Source: Colius striatus (taxonomy: Eukaryota; Chordata; Aves; Coliiformes; Coliidae). From it: a DNA stretch of 64,000 nucleotides. Below the pieces are notes generated by a model. The model was not told the DNA's origin and did not search any database. It saw nothing but the letters and a program-made list of their open reading frames with translations. The first letter of the stretch is position 1. Every line of letters begins with the position of its first letter. Of this stretch, positions 1-64,000 are shown piece by piece. The DNA is taken from assembly GCF_028858725.1 (NCBI RefSeq), contig NC_084762.1, positions 34,811,298 through 34,875,297 of the forward strand, written 5' to 3'. Both the position numbers and the translations under genes were made by a program.

Positions 1-304
1 AGCTGACGTGTTTGACACCTTAGAACTCCTGAAATGGAAACATTTTCAGTTTTGTCATGCAGGTTAACCACCTGAGTATCCTTTCTTTTATTATTATTAT
101 TAATCTGTCTTTTACAGATTGGTGCTTCCCTCAGATTTGAGTATATTCAGATCATTTCCCAACCTTTTCCTTCATCCTTGTTTACCATGTAAAAGATTTC
201 TTTTTTCCAACTCTTCTAAATTTCTCATTTGAGTATTACACTGCAGTGATCACACACAAAGGTCAATGAAAATTTGCAATCTATGTGAAAATCTTTCCTT
301 GCAG
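1..304 (+). other. MBP: MBP intron, 3' end
   Basis: This is the tail of an intron whose 5' part lies outside the window. It is T-rich and ends in a polypyrimidine tract followed by TTGCAG at 299-304, the acceptor for the next exon. I see no repeat or RNA gene in it. Confidence 0.8.
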
Positions 305-430
305 GGTGGTGAAGGACACAAGCCAGGATATGGAGGAAGCGGAAGATTCTACGAGCACAAATCTGCTCACAAGGGACATAAGGGATCCTATCATGAGGGC
401 CAGGGCACTCTTTCCAGAATCTTTAAACTG
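305..430 (+). CDS. MBP: MBP penultimate coding exon (myelin basic protein)
   Basis: This exon encodes 42 residues of myelin basic protein, the positively charged peripheral membrane protein that compacts the cytoplasmic faces of myelin. The reading frame opens [10 protein letters not shown], contains HKSAHKG and ends GTLSRIFKL. These match the MBP block that contains KSAHKG and GTLSKIFKL in mammals. The acceptor is TTGCAG before 305 and the donor is GTAAAG from 431. Both boundaries are phase 0, so skipping the exon keeps the frame; the equivalent rodent exon (classical exon 6) is known to be alternatively spliced. The block is shared by classical and golli MBP transcripts. Upstream exons lie left of the window. 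Confidence 0.95.
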
Positions 431-2747
431 GTAAAGTACAACTGAACTTAACTCAGTACAAAAAAATGAGGCCAGGAAAAAAAGAGATACCAAACCTCTC
501 CAGAACCTGCAGTGTTTGAAACAACCACATTTCCTTAAAGCTTCTGAAGGAACTAGATTTGTATGGATAAAACAGAAGGTTATCTCATGGCCTAGTAATT
601 ACTTACATGATAGGAAAGCAAAGCTAAAAACATACAGTCAGTTACCACCAGGAAAGAAGGTAAATCCACAAAGGTCCACAAAGTCCCACACCAGGATCTG
701 TGTTGTCACTGAACTCATGACTGATCTGGAACACAGAAGATGAATTAGGTGACACAGCTTGCTGTTGCTAAATTATTTAGAATAGTAAACTAGCAGTGTT
801 GGACATGTATTTGGTTGTGATACAATACCAAGTTGACAAGTCCCTGCTTGTTTCCAGGCCAGGTGGGAGAACTTCTGTATGTTAGTATAGGGAGCTGCAA
901 CATCACATAGATGGACAAATCAGAGTCATATGAAAAATAAACATTTGGTCCGATTATCTTTAATCTGGTTCAATTCACCATTTTGAGTCAAAGCACAGCC
1001 CCAACCACACAGCAAATAAATGAAAACACAACAGAATGCAAAAAAACTTCTCACCAACGCATCAGGAAAAAGACAGGAGAGCAGCACATCACATCTACTG
1101 GTGGCTACTTTAACCAAGACTCAGTTATTTCCTCAAAGGCAGTGACCATTCACTTGTAACTCACACATGAAGAATGCAATCAGCATAATTTTTACTTCAC
1201 AGCAGGTAGTCTGAGATCTCATTAGCAGAGTGGATCATCTCAGACTCTTATTACTCTTCTCTGCAATCGGAGATGACAGCATCACCTTCACCTCTAGATA
1301 AAACACACTTTTGTCCCCTATGTGGTTTAGGGTGTGTACCTTTCATTGTAAAGCTCTTTTTCAAACACATGCAGCACCAAGCGACCACTTGAAAACTTCA
1401 AGGAGGTAGTAAGGATTCTTATATTGCAATTTAAGAATGAGCTCTTATTCAAAAAGCTCAGGTAAAAATCAAACATTTACCTTTTTAGTCTACTTTTCAG
1501 GCTTGGCACTTGCAGCTTTTTTGTGGAGTTCACACACATCACCACCGACACAGCTATATGCTGACCTTCTTTGCAAAATGTCTTTTGAACATCTGAAAAC
1601 ACCCAATAATAATCCTTCTCAAAATCTAACAAACTATCTCATGTTTGTGGTCCTAAGTATATCGCTCAAGGTTTGCCTAGGAAGTTGCTAAAGCCTTGGG
1701 AAGACACCCCAGTTAGCCTGACTTGAAGTTCCAAAATGAAATGCCAAAATTTCACTTGGATCATCTTTGCTGTAAGGCTTTTGTCAATTGCAGAAGTTGG
1801 GGTTTTTTCCCTAGTTGATGAGTTCTTACAATTTGTTAAAATAGTCCTTTATTTTTCCTAGTTTTTTCCTGTACTTGCACCTGAACTTTCCATACAAGAC
1901 TGCTTTGACATAAACACAGCAACAATTTACCCTATATTACAGAACAAAATTATTGCTTTTCAATTCTTTCAGCTGTGAGACTATTATGCAACTTGCATGC
2001 AACGTCTGCAGTTTTTTGTTTTGGTGTTTGTTTGTCTGGGGTTTTGGAGATTTTTCATTTGTTTGTTTTTATCAAGTATGCAAACAGTTCTGGGGTAGCC
2101 ATATTAACGAAAATTTCCAGAGTGGCAAAGTAAATAAATTGGTCTCATTAGCAATGTCTGAATAAGAACATGCAGTTACAAATAACTGATGAGAAACTGT
2201 CTAGCCCTGTATGAGAGATTTAACAAGAGTAAATTAATCCTATGTGAAAATACATGAAGAGCAGTCATCTCTTTGAGGGGACAATTCCAACAATATTCAG
2301 TGATATACTAGAAGCTAATGTAAGCGTTTTTCATACAGAATCTTAACCATTGGTAGGGACCTCATAAGATCATCCAGTCCAGCCCCCTTGCCAGAGCAGG
2401 GACACCTAGAGTAGGTCACACAGGAACTCGTCCAGGTGGGTTTGGAATCTCTCTAGAGGAGGAGACTCCACAACCCATTTGGGCAGCCTGTGCCAGTGCT
2501 CCCTCACCTTCACAGTGAAGAAGTTTTTCCTTATGTTTCTTTGGAACCTCTTATGTTCCAGCTTGTACCCGCTGCCCCTTGTCCTACCACTGGACATCAC
2601 TGAGAACAGCCTGGCTCCATCCTCCTGACACCTGCCCTTTATGTTAATGTTTAAAATTTTGCCGTACTACAGATTGATGCTTTTCAGTTTATAGTCCCAA
2701 ACAACAGCTACCTCTTGCCTAATTTCACTCTGTTCTTCCCTCCCCAG
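431..2747 (+). other. MBP: MBP last intron
   Basis: This 2.3-kb GT-AG intron has donor GTAAAG and acceptor CTCCCCAG. It holds one antisense CR1 fragment near 2340-2642. The remainder is AT-rich, and I see no further gene in it; the short open frames lack coding character. Confidence 0.85.
2340..2642 (-). repeat. CR1 LINE 3' fragment
   Basis: The + strand reads as the reverse complement of a CR1 3' end. The block GGGACCTCATAAGATCATCC is followed by the conserved segments for the last ORF2 residues and the 3' UTR. The element is 5'-truncated, as is usual for CR1, and is inactive. The extreme 3' repeat is eroded. Boundaries are approximate. Confidence 0.88.
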
Positions 2748-2804
2748 GGAGGCTCTGGATCCCGACCTGGATCTCGGTCTGGTTCACCAATTGCTAGGCG
2801 CTGA
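2748..2804 (+). CDS. MBP: MBP terminal coding exon
   Basis: This exon encodes the last 18 residues of MBP plus the TGA at 2802-2804. It begins GGSGSRPGSRS and ends SGSPIARR. The C-terminal SGSPxARR is diagnostic of MBP. The acceptor CTCCCCAG precedes 2748, and the frame continues in phase 0 from the exon ending at 430. The Gly/Ser/Arg stretch after KLGG is longer than the mammalian form (GGRDSRSGSPMARR), as in other bird MBPs known to me. Confidence 0.95.
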   Translation, partial: GGSGSRPGSRSGSPIARR

Positions 2805-3165
2805 AGCTCTAAGATGCCATCCAAGGATCATGTACTCTGCTTCATAATGTAACTGCCTTAAAATTAATAACAACTGCAACAATTACCTAGGTAGATGCAA
2901 TCCATTACTTAATGCCAATTAGTTTCTGCATGCAGTAGATTATACAAACTTCTATTGGCAATCCCTGACCAACAGTTGAATGAAAGGAACACGAGAAGTA
3001 GCTTTACTAGATGTTTTCCCCATTTTACGTGAAGTAACAAGATCTCTGACTTTACTCATTCTTCTTCAGGATGCCCTAACTGTATGCTGGACTTCATTAT
3101 TTCTCCCAAGGGCCTAATTTGAGCTCAAGTCTTCTGGTTTCATTTTAGTGAATATCAGAATTACA

Positions 3166-3171
3166 AATAAA
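3166..3171 (+). terminator. MBP: Candidate proximal MBP poly(A) signal
   Basis: A canonical AATAAA lies about 360 bases after the MBP stop codon. Confidence 0.4.
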
Positions 3172-4499
3172 GAGATAATGTCTTGGATACTGAGCACTGC
3201 TGTTAATGAATTTCTGAGACACTGCTGTTAAAAAAAATCCACCATGTGCAGAAGTTGTAAGGACTGTTTATCCAAACACTTTTATTTGGTTTTCTGTTTT
3301 GTTTTAATCTTCCTTCTCTCACTCACAGAATAATTTATTTTCGTAACAGGATTAGGCAGTCATGGAAAGGTTTATCAAACATTGGGAGTTCAAGGTATGT
3401 GAAGTGTGGGAGGGGGCAGATGTTGAAGAATCAATAAGATGCGAAGCATTAGTAAAATAAGGAAATTCTTTCCATACCATGAATTGCTCATCGCATCCAA
3501 ACCATTAGAATTAAGAGCAGATGAGGGAGAGAAAGAGGATTCAAATTTGAGTTAGACTAATGTCAAGAAACAAGGGATATTCCCAGAGAAGAAACAGCTA
3601 AGACCGCACAAGTGACTGCTGGATGTCACTGGTGCTTCACATCAACTCTGCTGCAACAGCATAAACTTTGCAGTACAATAAATAAGTAAATAAATACATA
3701 AACAAGTAAGTCTAATTTCTGAAAGAGAGCCCTTCAGACTGGTATCTCAGATAGTCCTGCACATCTCACGTCAGAAGTTCAAATCTTCCTCTTGGTATCA
3801 CAGCAGTGTTGCAAGGGATCGGCTCATCTTTTGCCCGAGTAACATCTGCTGCCTGTCAAGGGCAGTGCACCAAAGCAAACTCGCAGTAAGCTACTGTGAG
3901 CATTTAACTGTTGTACCGTAGTTGCCTTATAGAAATAAATTACAGCAGAGTTAGATATTACTTGTTCACATATTACTAAAACAAATGTGTGGCAATGGTA
4001 TTTCCAACCACATGTAGGGAAATACAAGGCTTTTCTGAATTGCACTGTTTTTATTACTTAAAACTTACCATTCCTTCAAGCTGTCATCTAAGCGTCTGAT
4101 TAATTATTTTCTTCTTTTTGTTTTAGTCTAGGCATTGTAGACTAGTTAATGCTTCCCAGGTTGAAACTGCATTCCTAATAAGTGTCCAGAAGTCACCTAT
4201 AAAGATGTATGTTAATAGTATTTCATATCTAAATCTACTGTAGGTTTAAATCAGTGTCCATTAATATGAAGCAATGAAAGACAAGAGGATAGAAAATACA
4301 TAGAGACTAAAGAAAAGAAAACCACCAAAATTATTAAGCATACACACACATATTACATCTTCTATTGCCTATTGGTTGCTATGTGTATTTTTCTATTGTA
4401 GCTTCATTCAGATGTATACTCTGCAACATAATAGTTGGTATAATTCGAACACGTATTTGTTCTTAGACGAACACAGCCTTTAAAAATATTCATGATAGA

Positions 4500-4505
4500 A
4501 ATAAA
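4500..4505 (+). terminator. MBP: Candidate distal MBP poly(A) signal
   Basis: A canonical AATAAA lies about 1.7 kb after the stop codon, with G/T-rich sequence 75-100 bases downstream (TTTGGTTTTGGGGTATG). Confidence 0.45.
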
Positions 4506-6300
4506 GTAATCAACTTGAAATGAAACATGGGCCAGTTTTGTCTTTTACAACAGAAGAGATGATATATACAAAGTCCTACGGTTTGGTTTTGGGGTATGTT
4601 TTTTCCCCCCACAACTTACAAGGAATGTTCAGATACTAAAAAATGTCACTCTGTGATCCAGCACAGTTGCCAGCACACAGGTTTCCTGTGACATTGCCAG
4701 CACCTTAGCACAGTCCACAAGGCTGGCAACGTGACACAGGATTGATAGGAGGCCAACATCTTTGCAGAGTGGCAGCTAAGGTCCAGGAGAATGTTGCAAG
4801 GCATGAAACACCTTTGTACAGGCAATGAAATCCCACCCTTCATAAACATGTAGAGCACAAAGTATCTTGTTTGAACAGGGTATGGGAAAAACAGAATTGT
4901 TTTTCAAAGCAGACTTCAGAAATAAGAAATGGCATTTAAAGGAAAAAAAACTGAGAAATACAAATTTCGAAATACTGCACTGTGGAGCTACACAACTTAT
5001 CCAAGGCTGCTGCCTTGCCCTCATCAACCTTCATTCCCCTCAGAGGCTGGAAGCAGCTTTTTTTTTTAACTGGTAGGGTACTTTGCAGCATTATTCTACC
5101 AGCACAAGTCTCCTGAAAGGAATTAAAACTTATAATGAAATATCATTCTTTTAACTACTCACTGAAAGTTTTGCTGAAAAACAGCAGTTTAAATGGTGAT
5201 TTGTGAGCAAAGGATTTTTCCTGAAACAAGAAAGCACCAGCAGCACTAGGAGTGTATCATTTCTTGCACTGAAGGAATGGACATAAACCAAAATAAATAT
5301 TTGAGCAGACACAAGCCAAAAAGCCTGCGGATATTGTTAGGTCACTACTGTGTCAAACCGGAAAAAAGAGGCATTCCTAGGAACTAGTCACTTACTCACT
5401 GCACAATGTGACTCTTCAAACAGGCCTTAGCTCTTTCTGCTTCCAAAAAAGATGCACCCACTTCAACATTGCTTTTGAAAACACCAACATACTGGTTACA
5501 GTGTCTGTATTTGTAATGAACACCAAAAACACGCTGCTTTGAATCCCTTGGAGGACTCAATCTTCCCAAGGAATCTGAGCCATGAAAACCTCTAGGTCAG
5601 GATACTCAGGAGTGAATACCTGAAGGGGGAGCAAGATGCAGGGAAGCAAATAAAATACCATGTTACAAAAAACTTTTTTAGAAGTCTACTTCCTGTAACT
5701 GACAAGACATCAAGTGCTGGAGAAGCAGCAAACCGAATCCAGGAAAAATGTCAGATGATGCTCACACTGCTTATTTAACACGTCAAAGACTTAGAGAACA
5801 CACTCATTGCCTCTAACCATTTTAAAATAGTGTCTTTTTTCTCAGGAGATCTGCTTTTAACACATGCTCGTCAATTATCAGCCACTACCAGTTTTGAGTT
5901 GCTGGCAAAGCAGTCACAGCTAGAGCAGGCTGAACGCTTTCCAGCAATCGTGTTCCCATTATGAAGGATGGATTTGCATCTGGATGTCACCAGCTGTAAA
6001 TCACCTTCTGTCAAACTGGACTTGGCAGTCTCAGGAAAGCATCATCAACTCCAAACTTCACTGTGCTTGTATACAGTGTTCTCTGAAAGAATAGGGACAA
6101 GGCTTTACATGTGGTACATGCAACACAGCACATTTTCCTGTAATTGCAGACAAACGGAGCGCTCTGCAATGGGGCCCACATGCCTTCAGACAACTGGTAA
6201 ATATCACAGCTTTCTGAAAAGGCTGAAACACTAATAAGGCTGACTGGAAGAACAGGCACCACTGGAAGAACTTCACTTACCTTCTTTACATAAAATACTG

Positions 6301-7140
6301 AGTCATAGAATCATAGAATGGTAGAGGTTGGAAGGGACCTTTAGAGATCATCTAGTCCAACCAACCGGCAGAAGCAGGGTCACCTAGATCAGGTCGCACA
6401 GGAACGTGTCCTGGTGGGTCTTGAAGACCTCCAAGGAAGGAGACTCCACATCCTCCCTGGGCAGACTGTTCCACTGCTCCCTCACCCTCACAGTAAAAGA
6501 GGTTTTTTTAATGTTTAAATGGGACTTTCTGTGTTCCAGCTTCATCCCACTACCCCTTGTCCTGTTGCTAGATACCACTGAAAAAGGCAATGTCCCAATC
6601 TCCTGACACCCACCATTTAGATATTTGTAAATATTAATAAGATCCCCCCTCAGTCTCCTCCGGACTAAACAGCCCCAGTTCCCACAGCCTTTCCTCATAA
6701 GGAAGATGTTCCATTCCCCTGATCATCTTGGTGTCCCTGCGCTGGACTCTCTCCAGAAGTTCTCTGTCCCTCTTGAGCTGGGGAGCCCAGAACTCGACAC
6801 AGAACTCCAGGACGCCATTGGCCTTCTTAGCCAGAAGGGCACGTTGCTGGCTCATGTTCAGTTTATTATCAACCTGCACTCCCAGGTCTCTCTCTGCAGA
6901 GCTGCTCTTCGGCAGGTCAATCCCCAGCCTGTACTGGTGCATGGGTTTGTTCCTTCCCAGGTGCAGGACTCTGCACTTGTCCTTGTTGAACCTCATGAGG
7001 TTCCTCTCTGCCCAACTCTCAAGCTGGTTGAGATCCCGCCAAATGGCAGCACAGCCTCTGGGGAATCAGCCAGTCCTCCCAGTTTGGTGTCATCAGCCAA
7101 CTTGCTGAGGGTACACTCTGTCCCCTCACTTCGAGTAAAC
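6301..7140 (-). repeat. CR1 LINE fragment with the C-terminal part of ORF2
   Basis: The + strand begins CATAGAATCATAGAATGGT, the reverse complement of a CR1 tail. Read on the - strand, the element encodes degraded CR1 ORF2 C-terminal sequence, including [26 protein letters not shown] and [20 protein letters not shown]. It has an internal deletion and frame breaks, so it is inactive. It is the longest and best preserved repeat between MBP and ZNF236. Confidence 0.95.
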
Positions 7141-7619
7141 AGAGTTTTTTAGAATTTTCTAGAATCCAGAATGAAACATTTAAATAAAAAAACTACACGA
7201 AACAGAACTTGGAAAAAAAGTCATATTATTTAACATGTTTTTGAATTAAATATTCCACATAACAAAAGTGTTATTTTCATGTCACCAACTATATTACTTA
7301 TATACATATGCCAAAGAGTTAACAAAAGAATTAAGAGATGCCCTATCAAAACCAAGAGTGATTTCTTGCTCCGGGAATCTGAAGTAACGAGTTTGTATCA
7401 TAGACAAAGTATAGACAGTATTTACAAAAAGGGGCTTGTTGGATCTGAGAGCAATTGTCTTCTTTCAGAAAGTAAATTAAAAACCAGCTCTATTATAATA
7501 CAACAAATCCATAACTGATCTCTAAGTATTTGTGGCAAACCGAAAAGATGAACTTCCTGCAACTGGGATTAGTATTTACAAAATATACTGATCAGCCACA
7601 CAGAGGCTCATATAACTTT

Positions 7620-7685
7620 AAATATATATATATATATACACATACAAGCACACATATATATATCTCTCTATATATATGTAACATA
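7620..7685. repeat. AT/CA-rich microsatellite
   Basis: An (AT)n tract is followed by interrupted CA/CT and AT runs. It is a simple sequence repeat of about 65 bases. Confidence 0.9.
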
Positions 7686-8550
7686 TAAATAAAATTCAAA
7701 AGAACAAGGTAAAAATAAGAAAAGAGCTTCTGTCTTTGGAATGTCTAAAAGATGACCACGTTTTTACTCCAGTGTTTCTTTGTTTTGAATACACTTAAAA
7801 AGTGGCACTTTTTGAAGCATTACTTAGTCAACTAGGTAGTTTTGCTGAAAACAATGACTTAAACAACAATAAATGAACGTAACACATTTCCAAAATTCAC
7901 TAAGAAGATAAAGAGGAATTTACAGATTTGAAATGTTTACAGCACTGAGGAAAACTGTATAATGTAAGTGACCTAGCGTGCATCTAACTTTCCCACTGCT
8001 AACGGAAAATCTTATGTTTACCTTACAGATTTAGTATATGGCTGTGTTTTCCACAGATGCTGATATGTACCTGCTGATCCAATGAAGTAAACACAAAACA
8101 AGAGGCTTCACTGGAACCTCTTTTAGGTTTGGATTCTCTTTCAATAATTATTGCTGAGTTTAAAACCTCAGACTTGTAATGTAAAAACTGTAAGAATTAA
8201 TTGCCCCTGTGGTTGGAATGGAATTGAGCATGCTCCCTCTCTCAAGAGTTTAACTGAAGAAAAGCCCGAAGTTCATGGCATTTTATATTTTAGAACAAAT
8301 TCTCAAAATACTGAAAAAACCTTAAAACAGAAATACGGAGTTTCCCTGTGCATTGTAAAAATCCCAACAAACCCAAATCAAAACTATTTTATACTGCATG
8401 CATCTACTCTAACTTTGTTTCCAACCTCAATTATTTCTTCAAACACGTAAAAAAAAAAAGAGCTGACCAACAGTTTAATGATTTTCCCACAAAGTTATTC
8501 TTCGTCTCCTTTAAAAATGGGAATCATTCTATTCTGATATAAACTTCCAG

Positions 8551-8556
8551 TTTATT
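8551..8556 (-). terminator. ZNF236: Candidate ZNF236 poly(A) signal
   Basis: TTTATT on the + strand is AATAAA on the coding strand, about 310 bases after the ZNF236 stop codon. It is the nearest canonical signal. The real 3' UTR could be longer and end at a non-canonical signal. Confidence 0.35.
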
Positions 8557-8864
8557 TCTCAAAAAGATATACTGGCTGTGAATTCGAAGACGAAACTGTA
8601 TACAGTATTACCTGAGTTCATTGATTCACAGACAACTTTGCACAGATTAAATGATGTTTTCCCAATCTTTGTGTACAAGCTTAAAAAAGAATTTTTATGT
8701 ATTTTTCGTAAATAATTAAAAAAACTAGAATATATTATTCTATCGTTAACATTTCCAACGCTCGAAGCTTTATCTTTTATCTGTGTATATCTTTTACTTT
8801 TCTGAAAACTTGCTTTGAGAAATTCAAGTCCCAGAAACATTTTCTACTTTCAAATTTTAAGGTG

Positions 8865-64000
<55,136 letters not shown>

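Larger units (their letters stand above)
2805..4505 (+). other. MBP: MBP 3' UTR (extent inferred)
   Basis: Non-coding sequence follows the MBP stop codon with no recognisable repeat. Candidate AATAAA signals lie at 3166-3171, 3677-3682 and 4500-4505. The last is followed by a GT-rich stretch near 4580-4605, as expected for a cleavage element. A UTR of about 1.7 kb would be similar to the long mammalian MBP 3' UTR, but which signal is used is inferred. Confidence 0.6.
4506..8864. other. MBP-ZNF236 convergent gap and ZNF236 3' UTR
   Basis: This stretch lies between the two convergent genes. The part next to 8864 must include the ZNF236 3' UTR. One CR1 occupies about 6301-7140 and an AT/CA microsatellite lies near 7620-7685. 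The region 7150-8864 is AT-rich and free of recognised repeats, which would suit a long 3' UTR. Otherwise I see no gene. Confidence 0.6.

Noticed and set aside
6634..7108. Open frames on both strands of the 6.3-7.1 kb repeat, up to 148 codons
   Set aside because: They are the CR1 ORF2 remnant and its antisense shadows; the frame is broken and the flanks are CR1 tail sequence.

Overview
The window is vertebrate nuclear DNA, almost certainly from a bird. The coding sequence is split into short exons with GT-AG introns. The interspersed repeats are CR1 LINEs ending in the typical avian tail (ATTCTATGATTCTATGA type), plus two LTRs of an avian ERVL-like kind. There is no bacterial-style gene packing, CRISPR array or operon. 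The species cannot be named from the sequence.

Left edge (1-4.5 kb, + strand): the last two coding exons and the 3' UTR of MBP (myelin basic protein). The 42-codon exon at 305-430 and the terminal exon at 2748-2804 give the MBP C-terminus, which ends in SGSPIARR. Several AATAAA signals follow.

Rest of the window (8.9-64 kb, - strand): the 3' part of one large gene, recognised as ZNF236, a poly-C2H2 zinc finger protein. I traced 27 certain coding exons with exact splice sites and compatible phases, from 62231 down to a TGA at 8865-8867 (1,646 residues). A further likely exon reaches the right edge. The 5' exons and promoter lie beyond 64 kb. The in-window protein has 22 C2H2 fingers: one single finger, two pairs of duplicated four-finger cassettes in the order A-B-B'-A', and five C-terminal fingers. 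Long acidic/Gln-rich and Ser/Thr-rich linkers join them. MBP and ZNF236 converge tail to tail. They are also neighbours on human 18q23, so the order looks conserved.

Introns and the intergenic gap carry 12 CR1 fragments. One keeps an ORF1 esterase (SGNH) remnant and an endonuclease remnant, and one keeps a reverse transcriptase remnant. There are also two ERVL-like LTRs with no internal viral genes and two short microsatellites. The remaining intron sequence is AT-rich and unremarkable.

I do not see an undescribed biological system here. The points most worth a second look are the mirror-like duplication of finger cassettes, a recurring short hydrophobic motif in the ZNF236 linkers, the window-edge exon, and two exon-like segments that do not fit the reading frame.
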